NCBI GenBank assembly: GCA_022559845.1
Contig: CM040126.1
Location: 144,282,064-144,346,063 of the forward strand
Direction: 5' to 3'
Source: Amorphophallus konjac
Lineage: Eukaryota; Streptophyta; Magnoliopsida; Alismatales; Araceae
DNA: 64,000 bases
The position numbers and the translations under genes are program-made. Shown piece by piece: positions 55,715-64,000 of the stretch (position 1 is the stretch's first letter; every line of letters begins with the position of its first letter). The notes beneath the pieces are model-generated. The model did no database searches and had not been told where the DNA came from. It saw nothing but the letters and a program-made list of their open reading frames with translations.

Positions 55715-56125
55715 TGATGTAATCGAAGATGGTCTAAGTGATCCAAAGGGGGGGGTGAATGGATCCTTAAAAAAAATTCCCAAATTATAAAATCAATAGC
55801 GGAATAAAACACGTTGAAGGAGTTTGAACACCTCCACTGAACTGAGCTACCAAACCGTCTTTAGAGACTAAAAACAAATACTTGAAGTGTTAACACCAAA
55901 ACCTATATAGACGGAACAAAATGCAGCCAAACAGATGACAGGCAAGAATTACGACAGAACAGATTGGAGACTCACTTCTCACAGCAGAATAGATTTCTCT
56001 CGAGACACTGATCAAACAACAGATGAGCAAACATAGTAAGCATTAGATGGTAAACATAAAAAATCTAAGCATTCATCTAGCGGAGAGGATAGAGAGAAAT
56101 CAAACCACAGAATACACAATCGATT

Positions 56126-56530
56126 TTTAGGTGGTTCGGTCTGCAACCCGCAGACCTACGTCCACCCCACACTCAAACCGAGTGTGGCTTCACTAACAGC
56201 TGGGCAACACAGCTTGCCAACAGACGCTGATACACGGCTTATCCAAGGGATCAACCTCCCTTCTTCCTCCTACACGGAGGGAACCTCTAGCAACCCACGG
56301 TCACTAGAAACCAGAGACTCACGTCTCTCTTCCTCTATACCAAGAGGGAACCCCACTAGTAGCAGCCCCGCTACCAGTGAACCAGCCAGTAGCACTCTGC
56401 TACCAGCAATCCACCAGAGGCCTAGCCTCTCTTCCTCCTAGCCCGGAGGGAACCCACAAGCAGCCCCCTGCTGCTTGCAAACCGGAGATCAGATCTCCCT
56501 TCTACTGACCCACCAGGAGGAACCCGACCT
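56126..56530 (-). other. Hairpin chain in R/U5 of LTR C (3' copy)
   Basis: On the plus strand: GGTCTGC/GCAGACC between the GGTGGTTCG and CTACGTCCACC boxes, CCACACTC/GAGTGTGG, GGCA/TGCC, AGAGAC/GTCTCT, GTAGC/GCTAC, GAGGC/GCCTC, AAGCAG/CTGCTT and GGAGAT/ATCTCC. The order parallels LTR B with changed but still paired stems. The 5' LTR copy is at 63210-63610. Confidence 0.78.
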
Positions 56531-56703
56531 CACTACTGAGAATCGGAAGAACAAGGATAACCAAATGAAAAAGGAAAAACAAAAACACGAAATGAAAATA
56601 ACTTCAGCAAACAGAAAGCTGAAAAATGAAATGCACGATGTGGCTCTCAACGGAGCTGACTGGCCTGGATCTGATCCACGGTCCAGTAGGAACAGATCTC
56701 CCT

Positions 56704-56870
56704 CTATCTCACTCTCTTTCTTCACTCTCTCTCTCTCTCTTTCTTCTCTGCTGCACTTCTCTTCACTCACTCTCTCTCTCTTTCTTCTCTGCTGCACTTC
56801 TCTTCTTCTCTCGATCTCTGTTCTCCTTTTCTCTCTTTCTCTTTTTCTTTTCTTCTGCTGGATCGTGGAA
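56704..56870. repeat. CT-rich microsatellite-like leader of LTR C
   Basis: TCTCTCTCTC and CTTTCTTCTC runs. The 5' LTR copy (63785-63950) has slightly different repeat lengths. It lies in the transcribed leader (GA-rich in the RNA). Confidence 0.75.
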
Positions 56871-56954
56871 GCTCTCTCTTCTTTTTCCCTTTCTTCTCTC
56901 AGCTTCTGCTCTCTGGCTTCGATCACGATCAACCTCCATCTGAAGACGAAGGCT

Positions 56955-56966
56955 CCAATATATACC
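56955..56966 (-). promoter_or_regulatory. TATA box of LTR C (3' copy)
   Basis: The minus strand GGTATATATTGG lies between the U3 arrays and the GA-rich leader. Confidence 0.65.
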
Positions 56967-57177
56967 AGCAACAGGGGCTCCGGAGGATAGGGCAGAGACG
57001 CCCTAGAGAGCTTCAATGGGTTGGTCCACGTGGTGAAGTAGCAGGCCCCAGCTTCCACATGTCTGACTGCTGGCACGTCCTTTGTTATAGGATCACGTGC
57101 CCTTTCATAATTGGGGTCTCCTTGTACTGCATCGAAATATTCTAGTAATTTACCACACTTACTGTTTCTGGAGACTG

Positions 57178-58105
57178 ATCGCGTTGACGCACTGGCATCA
57201 CTGCGTCTACTCTTTGCTTGTACACATTTGAATTTGCCCCACTGTGTCGACCCTGCTGTGGATAGCGTTAACGCGTTGAAGACAGCCAGAGATAAGTCGC
57301 CCCTTTCTTGAACTGCTGCGTCGACGCTGCCAGTTGGTGGCATTGACGCACGGATGAAAATCAGAAGTGTGTATTGGCCTCTCTTCCGCCGCTGCGTCAA
57401 CGTTGCCTGTTGATGGCGTTGACACACGAACATGTACATTAAGGCCTGTCTTGCCTTGTATATTGGCGTCTCTTAAGTCGCTGCGTCGACGCTGGTCAAT
57501 TGTGGCGTTGACGCAGTGGAATAGCCTGTGAAAGTGAATGCTCCTTTAACTGCTGCGTTGACGCTGCTCCATTGTGGCGTTGACGCGTAGGTGATCCAGT
57601 GATCAGGTCTTCAGCAGATAGATGTGCTGCGTTGACACTCTCAGCATGCTGCGTTGACGCATGGAGTTGCAGCGTCGATGCTGCCAATGTACTCCAGAGG
57701 CTGCAATAAGGGATACTTGAACTACTGCGTCCACGCTACTTGATCAATGCGTTGACGCACCAGAATAATCCAAGAGCTTCTTTCTTGATTGTTTGAACTG
57801 CTGTGTCCACGTGTCAGCATTTCAGCCTCTTGGATCACGTGCCAAGTCTTGATGGCCTGAATCATCTGCAGATAGACAGAGGAAAATGAACTTAGTTCAG
57901 ACGAATGTATATACTTAAGCAGAGCTGCCAGTGTATGGATTTGAACAGTGCATCGAGTGTACAGACTTGGTAAAACAAGGTCCAGTGTATAGACTTTGTA
58001 AAGTGAAGTCCAGTGTATAGACTTCACGATATGAACACTAAGGCATGCTGTACAGACTTTGATACCCAGACAGTCAGTGTTCTGATGGGTCGACGCATCA
58101 GGAAG
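57178..58105. repeat. U3 motif arrays of LTR C
   Basis: 57178-57760: about 16 GCGTTGACGC, GCGTCGACGC and GCGTCAAC-type words, as in LTR A. 57955-58065: several GTCTATACACTGG/GTCTGTACA-type words in element sense, as in LTR B. C thus combines motifs of two other families. Confidence 0.8.
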
Positions 58106-58366
58106 GGTGGGTCGACCCACTACTGTTCAGACTGTAGATACATGCAGAGACATGATATCTGACAGAATGCAATGCATATATATAAAGAACAATGCACAGA
58201 AATGCACTTTGTTTATTGCAATCATCAAAACACAACAACATTGCTATCATCAAAATACAATATCAAATGCACTCAAATGCATTCACTGTCTTGCTATCAT
58301 CAAAACCAAATAGCATTGCTATCATCAAAGCAACATAGCACATGCTTGTGCCTAAGAGGCACAACA

Positions 58367-58575
58367 TTCTCCCCCTTTTTGATGATGGCAACACAATGTG
58401 ACAGTGAGTCACACACAAGATTTTCTCCCCCTTTGACATGATCAAAAAGAGAAAAATAGTAAAAACAAGAGTGCAAAGTGCATTATGCATGCAAATTCCT
58501 CTAGAACATTCTCCCCCTGAATGTAAGACTCCCCTAACTTATTTCTCCCCCTAAATAATAGCTCCCCCTTTGAGA
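58367..58575 (-). other. Polypurine tract cluster of element C
   Basis: The minus strand AAAAAGGGGGAGAA abuts the LTR. Further AAAGGGGGAGAAA, CAGGGGGAGAAT, TTAGGGGGAGAAA and AAAGGGGGAGCT blocks follow within 205 bp. Sireviruses are known for multiple PPTs here. Confidence 0.8.
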
Positions 58576-59004
58576 AGGAATATGAACAGATAAACAAGGA
58601 AGAGAAGGTAGGAGGGTCACTTGACAACAGCTGAATCATAGGTTCAGAAAGGAAGCATGATTATAAACAACTGTTAAAGTATAAGAATCAGCAACATACA
58701 ATTTTCAAAAATTCAGGTTTAATAGTGATAAATCTAGAGTAAAACACCTGACCCCTGAAAAAGAGTTTATAGACTCCATTTATAGCAATGAATCTAGGGC
58801 ACATGGTATTAATAGATAAGTCAGAAATAATACCCTTTTGTGATTAAACAAGGAAATTCAAGAGAGGCAACTTGAACATGTATTGATAAAAATAATTTTC
58901 ACTCATTGACTTTTGATTTTTCGAAGGGTTACAACAGTTTGATTTTCACTTTTGAATTTTTCAGAACCTGAACTAAGTAAATAGATCAGTGGCATTTATG
59001 CTGT

Positions 59005-59162
59005 TGACATTAGGTGTACACCTTGATCAGAGGCAGGTACCCCCAGTTACTAGGCATAAACTACTAGACCTATTTCAGATCAAAACCCACAAAGAATAGT
59101 CTTCACTTTTGACATTAAGGGTACACCTTGATTAGAGGCCAGTACCCCCAGTTACTTGGTGA
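59005..59162 (-). repeat. Conserved noncoding element 3, two copies in C
   Basis: Copies at 59005-59052 and 59113-59162, each with GACATTA, GGTGTACACCTTGAT or its variant, AGAGGC and GTACCCCCAGTTACT. They match B 52698 and D 22410. Confidence 0.75.
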
Positions 59163-60375
59163 GGACTCCCCTATAGATTTGACCCTTTGAACAGAGATAT
59201 TCTGAAGCACTTCATGACTATGAGTTCTCCTGCTTCATTGGAGGAGATCACAATTTCTCAGTACAATTCAGCCATTGTTCTGTCACTATGTTCAGTTCAT
59301 AGCATTTATGATCTTATTTGTTGCTGCCCTTATCTCTTTTAGAGTGATTGTTTAAAAAAAATCAGTACACACTCTTATTCACCTTTTCTAGAAATTTCCA
59401 GATCAACACATTAGGCATTACAAAAAATTTTCTAATCTTACTATGAAACAAGGATTAAGAGCTATAAAAGTTTTTCTTTTATCTCAGATTCTGAAGGCAG
59501 ACATTTGACTCTTCAATTTATAAAGGTTAAACTTTTAGTTCTTTTCAATTTGTGAGAGTGATTCATATAAAAGAACAATTGAGATAATCACAACTCAATG
59601 TACTAAACCAAAAACAGAACTGTTGTTCAGTGAAGGTTAGGGAAATGATAGCAATAGGCATTGAGTTCTTGGAGCATCTGATGTCAAAAGATATGAAAGA
59701 ACTAGATGGGGACAGTGAGAAGTAGCAAGGATTCAATGAATTGAACAGAAAAACTCTCAGCTCCCCCTGACAACATGATGCAGGTCACACTTCAGAACTC
59801 AAGAAACCCTCCTTCATACTCAAGATTGAATGGATCTTCACTACAAGATGAAATTCTGGAGGTGAAGGCAACAAGGTTTGTGAGAAGTGAAGAGATATGA
59901 GCTACAAGAGCATTTCAACAAGGGAGAGAGATGAGTGAGGACCAAACTTCAGTGCCGCTGAACCTTCTTAAAACATTCAACCAAGTTCAGCAACTGTATT
60001 TCAGACAAATCTGTCAGTGCGTTGACTCACTCTAAACTCAATCCATCCTCAGCGTCAACCCACTCATGCAGCTAAACTTGCTTCACAAACGGTTTTTCAA
60101 GGAAAACAGCCTGAAGCGTCGACCCCATCTTCATACAGCGTTGACCCATTTATTCAATCAGCAGCTTCATCTCAGTGTATCGATCATCATTTAAGCAAAG
60201 ATCTCCAACCCAAGCTAACTCCCCCTTAGAATATGCATGAGTGAAGGTATGAATGCCAATAAGATGAATATCAAGCTGAAAACTTATTCAAATGTATGCA
60301 TCCAAGCCATTTCTGTTTAGATTTTAAAAAAAAATTATTGATATGCAGGACACAGCTCTTCATAAGGACTAGACC

Positions 60376-60415
60376 CATGGTTCTAGGTGGAGAACCTTGT
60401 CACAAGGACCATTCG
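60376..60415 (-). other. Conserved noncoding element 2 (copy in C)
   Basis: The plus strand has ATGGTTCTAGGTGGAGAACC, then a short TTGTCACAAG palindrome and GACCA. Same relative place (about 300 bp after gag) as in D. Confidence 0.55.
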
Positions 60416-60640
60416 AATTCAGTTCAACATATGACAAGAGAAAAACATCATATATGTAGAATTAAAACTCAATAGCTGAGTCTGGAATACAGACTGATCA
60501 GCTAGGCAAGAGAAGATCATACATCAGACAAACACATCAACATGAAATTCTCATTTTTCATACTCACAATTCCAGATGATGGAATTTAAAGTAAAGTTCA
60601 GAACTGACCTGACAAGTAGAATCCTGGGGTTTTCTGTTGA

Positions 60641-60685
60641 GTGCCTTGGATCATTAACCCCTTTATTCATCAGCTTCCAAGGCAC
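60641..60685 (-). other. Post-gag hairpin of element C with AATAAAGGGG loop
   Basis: Arms GTGCCTTGG (60641-60649) and CCAAGGCAC (60677-60685), directly after the gag stop. The loop in element sense carries GAATAAAGGGGTT. Confidence 0.75.
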
Positions 60686-60701
60686 ACCTGCAGCAAGTCA
60701 A

Positions 60702-62623
60702 TCAATTTGATCCTGCAGGGACCCAAGCAGTCTTGGGTCCTGCATTTACCCTGACACTCCTAGCAGGTTTTCTCAACAGATTTTTCGCATGTTTATCATC
60801 AAATTCCATCAGATAGCAATTATTTATGGAATGACCAAGCTGACCACAGTAGTGGCATGATGCAGCAGTTCTGAAGTTTATTTTATGCACATTCCTATGA
60901 GCAGGAGTTCTAAGTGCATATGCATGAACATGTTTATTACCAGAATTAAAATTCTGTTTACCAAAATCATCCAGCCAGCAATCAGCCGCTCTATGACCTG
61001 GCTACCCACAGTTAAAACATGCAAGTTTTTCAAAATATTTTGCAGGGAATTTAAAAACATGGGAGTTAACATGATTCTTCTGAACATGCCAACAGTCCTT
61101 GACTGTATGGCCATACTTCCCACACTTAAAGCATGTTGAAGTTCTTCTACCAGAAGCAGTTTTTAAATTGACTTTCTTTCCCTGAGCATGCCAGCAATCT
61201 GCAGCAATGTGGCCAAACTTCCCACAACAAAAACAATTTAGATTTTTTTCCTAGAACCATGGTTTCTAGCATGAAATTCTTTAACATTCAGATTACCCTT
61301 TTTCTGATCAGACAGAACTTTTCTAGCATGCTTTCTATCATCTTGTTTCATCACAAAACACTCACTCATACAGTGTCCATGCTTACCACAATAATGACAA
61401 GAACAAGAACCATTAAATTTCTTTAAAACATGGCACTTATCAGATGAGTTTTTAGCATGCAGATAGTTCCTTTGAGTTTTTGGGGTTTTCTGATTTTTAT
61501 TTCGTTTTTGAATTTCCTGAACAGCATACACATATGAAGAAGAAGTTGAAGTGCTAGCTAAGCCAGAGCTACGAATAAAAGTGGTGTACAGCTCTTTCTT
61601 CTTAGCTTGCTTAATTTCAGAAATGTTACCAATCCCTTCACATTGATCACTTACTTCATCTTCAGAGGATATTTTCATTTTGCCTTTATCCTTATCAACC
61701 TTAGATGAAGTACTATTCAGCTCAGTAATTTTACTTTCCAAGGAGATTATAAGATTTTCTGAATCAACTTTCTCCTTCTCATAACCAGCCAATTTTTCTT
61801 TTAACAAACCAATTCCTTTTTCCAAATCAGCAGTGTGTATTAAAATACTAGCAATTTCTTCGTCACTGCTATTGATACACTCTTTCAATACTGATTTCTC
61901 TTTTTCAATTGTCATCCATCTTTCAAAGAAAACAGTGTTAAGAACCATTAGTTTTTTATTTTGTTCCTTCAGATAAGCATTTTCTTCTTTTAGAGATTTG
62001 ATTTGTTCCTTTTGCAAATTGTGATCAGAATCAAACTCATTTATCATTTCTTCCAAGATAACACAAGCTTTACAAGATTTATCTTCTCTAATGTGCTCCT
62101 TTTCAGATTTCAAAATTTTCACTTCTTTTCTCAAGTTTTTCTTTTCAGATTTTAATTTCTTGGATACTTTGAACAATTCTTCATACATCACTATCAATTC
62201 ATCAAAAGAGTATCCTTCTGATTCGGATTCAGAATTTACCTTGGATGAGGATTCCTCATCATCCCGGTTGGCCATTAAGCATATTGACTTTTCTCCTTCT
62301 TCACTGTCCGTGGTGTTCCCTTTGAGTTTTGAGAATTCTGGACAGTCAGCCTTTGTGTGGCCAGCCTTCCTGCATTTGTAGCAAATGTTAGAGTCAATAA
62401 TCTTGGCAGGATTAGAATTATACCATATTTGCTTTCTGTCATCACCATGCTTTCCTTCTCTTTTTCTCAAGAATTTCCTGAATTCACTGATTACCATTGC
62501 AATGTGGTCTCCATCAATTTCAGACCGCGAGAGGCTGCTTTTCTCGCTTGATGATCCACTGTGGCTGGATCTGTTTACTTTGCTGGAGATAGCCTTCAGC
62601 ACGATTGGCTCCATTGCAAACAA
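60702..62623 (-). pseudogene. Gag of element C: no N-terminal capsid domain, coiled coil, six zinc knuckles
   Basis: The frame opens near 62623-62611 (M-E-P-I-V-L-K-A) and aligns with the middle of Gag A (L-A-L-K-A...R-x-L-R-K). The whole N-terminal UBN2 domain is thus missing. Knuckles: C-Y-K-C near 62390, C-H-Y-C near 61400, C-F-C-C near 61230, C-F-K-C near 61130, C-F-N-C near 61020 (with a TAG inside) and C-H-Y-C near 60860, each with G-H and a final C. Between knuckles one and two is a ~250-residue coiled coil. At an A7 run (near 61240) the frame ends and the knuckles go on in the -1 frame. It ends G-P-K-T-A-W-V-P, then the stop. An RNA-binding, non-capsid Gag is the likely product if expressed. 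Confidence 0.8.
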
Positions 62624-62783
62624 TCTGAAAGCTCAGAACAAACTGAAGCACCAAGACCAGATGAACAAGACAAGGCACTAAGTCGGTGAAACTAAACAAC
62701 GAACACAGAAAGCACACTCTGAGATGCACCAAACAAATCAGCAGGATCCTCTGCAGATTGTTAGATCTGATAGATCAGAGACC

Positions 62784-62796
62784 CGCTCTGATACCA
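62784..62796 (-). other. Primer binding site, element C
   Basis: The minus strand TGGTATCAGAGCG, two bases from the LTR end. Confidence 0.92.
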
Positions 62797-62798
62797 AT

Positions 62799-64000
62799 TA
62801 ATGTAATCGAAGATGGTCTAAGTGATCCAAAGGGGGGGTGAATGGATCCTTAAAAAAAATTCCCAAATTATAAAATCAATAGCGAAATAAAACACGTTGA
62901 AGGAGTTTGAACACCTCCACTGAACTGAGCTACCAAACCGTCTTAAGAGACTAAAAACAAATACTTGAAGTTTTAACACCAAAACCTATATAGATGGAAC
63001 AAAATGCAGCCAAATAGATGACGGGCAAGAATTACGACAGAACATATTGGAGGCTCACTTCTCACAGCAGAATAGATTTCTCTCGAGACACTGATCAAAC
63101 AACTGATGAGCAAACATAGTAAGCATTAGATGGTAAACATAACAAATCTAAGCATTCATCTAGCGGAGAGGATAGAGAGAAATCAAACCACAGAATACAT
63201 AATCGATTTTTAGGTGGTTCGGTCTGCAACCCGCAGACCTACTTCCACCCCACACTCAAACCGAGTGTGGCTTCACTAACAGCTGGGCAACACAGCTTGC
63301 CAACAGACGCTGATACACAGCTTACCCAGGGGAACAACCTCCCCTCTTCCTCCTACACGGAGGGAACCTCTAGCAACCCACGGTCACTAGAAACCAAAGA
63401 CTCACGTCTCTCTTCCTCTATACCAAGAGGGAACCCCACTAGTAGCAGCCCCGCTACCAGTGAACCAGCCAGTAGCACTCTGCTACCAGCAATCCACCAG
63501 AGGCCTAGCCTCTCTTCCTCCTAGCCCGGAGGGAACCCACAAGCAGCCCCCCTGCTGCTTGCAAACCGGAGATCAGATCTCCCTTCTCCTGACCCACCAG
63601 GAGGAACCCGACCTCACTACTGAGAATCGGAAGAACAAGGATAACCAAATGAAAAAGGAAAAACAAAAACACGAAATGAAAATAACTTCAGCAAATAGAA
63701 AGCTGAAAAATGAAATGCAGAATGTGGCTCTCAACGGAGCTGACTGGCCTGGATCTGATCCACGGTCCAGTAGGAACAGATCTCCCTCGATCTCACTCTC
63801 TTTCTTCACTCTCTCTCTCTCTTTCTTCTCTGCTGCACTTCTCTTCACTCTCTCTCTCTCTCTCTTTCTTCTCTGCTGCACTTCTCTTCTTCTCTCGATC
63901 TCTGTTCTCCTTTTCTCTCTTTCTCTTTTTCTTTTCTTCTGTTGGATCGTGGAAGCTCTCTCTTCTTTTTCCCTTTCTTCTCTCAGCTTCTGCTCTCTGG
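62799..64000 (-). repeat. 5' LTR of element C, part in window
   Basis: Copy of 55715-~56900, starting TAATGTAATCG (TG mutated to TA) and continuing beyond the window edge. Contains a second copy of the hairpin chain and CT-rich leader. Confidence 0.95.

Larger units (their letters stand above)
55715..58366 (-). repeat. 3' LTR of element C
   Basis: 2652 bp. Plus strand starts TGATGTAATCG and ends GGCACAACA by the PPT. It has a hairpin-rich R/U5, a (CT)n leader, TATA near 56960 and two kinds of U3 motif arrays. Confidence 0.95.
58576..60640 (-). other. Noncoding region of element C between gag and PPT cluster
   Basis: About 2 kb without domain-bearing ORFs where pol would be expected. Holds two copies of conserved element 3, one of element 2, and GCGTTGACYCA/GCGTCGACC words (60018-60150). 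Confidence 0.65.
55715..64000 (-). mobile_element. Element C: pol-less Sirevirus-like copia element, 5' LTR runs off the window
   Basis: Minus strand: 5' LTR (from 62799 to beyond 64000), PBS, gag (62623-60702), noncoding region, PPT cluster, 3' LTR (58366-55715). The LTR copies are near-identical over the shared ~1.2 kb. Left target site GGGAG (55710-55714); the right one is outside. No pol domains. It was inserted in the 3' LTR of B, so it is younger than B. Confidence 0.92.

Noticed and set aside
1..64000. Host genes, tRNA or rRNA
   Set aside because: All ORFs with recognisable domains belong to retroelements; the only tRNA-like matches are primer binding sites next to LTRs.

Overview
The window is a stack of nested plant LTR retrotransposons; I see no host protein-coding gene, rRNA or tRNA. 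The domain content (Ty1/copia with long coiled-coil Gag of Sirevirus/Maximus type, Ty3/gypsy chromovirus-like and Tat-like pol, an L1-type plant LINE) and the PBS TGGTATCAGAGC complementary to plant initiator tRNA-Met point to a flowering plant with a repeat-rich genome. Species cannot be told from this. All element names (A-L) are mine.

Layout, left half. F, a minus-strand Ty3 chromovirus-like element (29265-32252 and beyond), is the oldest visible layer. Into its pol went H, a plus-strand chromovirus-like element (11806-29264), of which a short internal tail, a PPT and a long 3' LTR remain. That LTR is broken by a solo LTR, E (14963-17265, perfect 5-bp TSD), and by D, a complete copia-type element without pol (17386-28453). 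A, a minus-strand Sirevirus-like copia (1-11805), lies against the H internal tail, and its 5' LTR was split by L (5276-11674). L is a 6.4-kb non-autonomous LTR element with two ~2.17-kb LTRs, an exact ACCCT TSD, and only a gag-like remnant inside.

Right half. G, a truncated relative of L (32253-~34790), sits in the LTR of F. It abuts J, a minus-strand Tat-like Ty3 pol remnant (RNase H, second RNase H, integrase) with antisense ORFs downstream of pol (~34791-39775). K (39776-42689) is an unclassified LTR-like region. B, a plus-strand pol-less copia element (42690-55714), was inserted in K; B carries a 5'-truncated LINE (48338-51788), and its 3' LTR is interrupted by C, a minus-strand pol-less copia element running off the right end (55715-64000).

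The most interesting material is the group B, C, D. All three keep a coiled-coil, zinc-knuckle-rich Gag ending in a W-V-P motif, and all lack pol from nearly the same position. B and D also share an internal Gag deletion. They share conserved noncoding elements, including a hairpin straight after gag with AATAAAGGGG in the loop. Every copia-type LTR in the window (A-E) has a chain of short hairpins downstream of its TATA box; stem sequences differ between families while pairing is kept. Each LTR family also carries its own array of short palindromes in U3. How these parts work together is inference: they could be RNA packaging, dimerisation, translation or transcription signals used by non-autonomous elements that borrow Pol from relatives.
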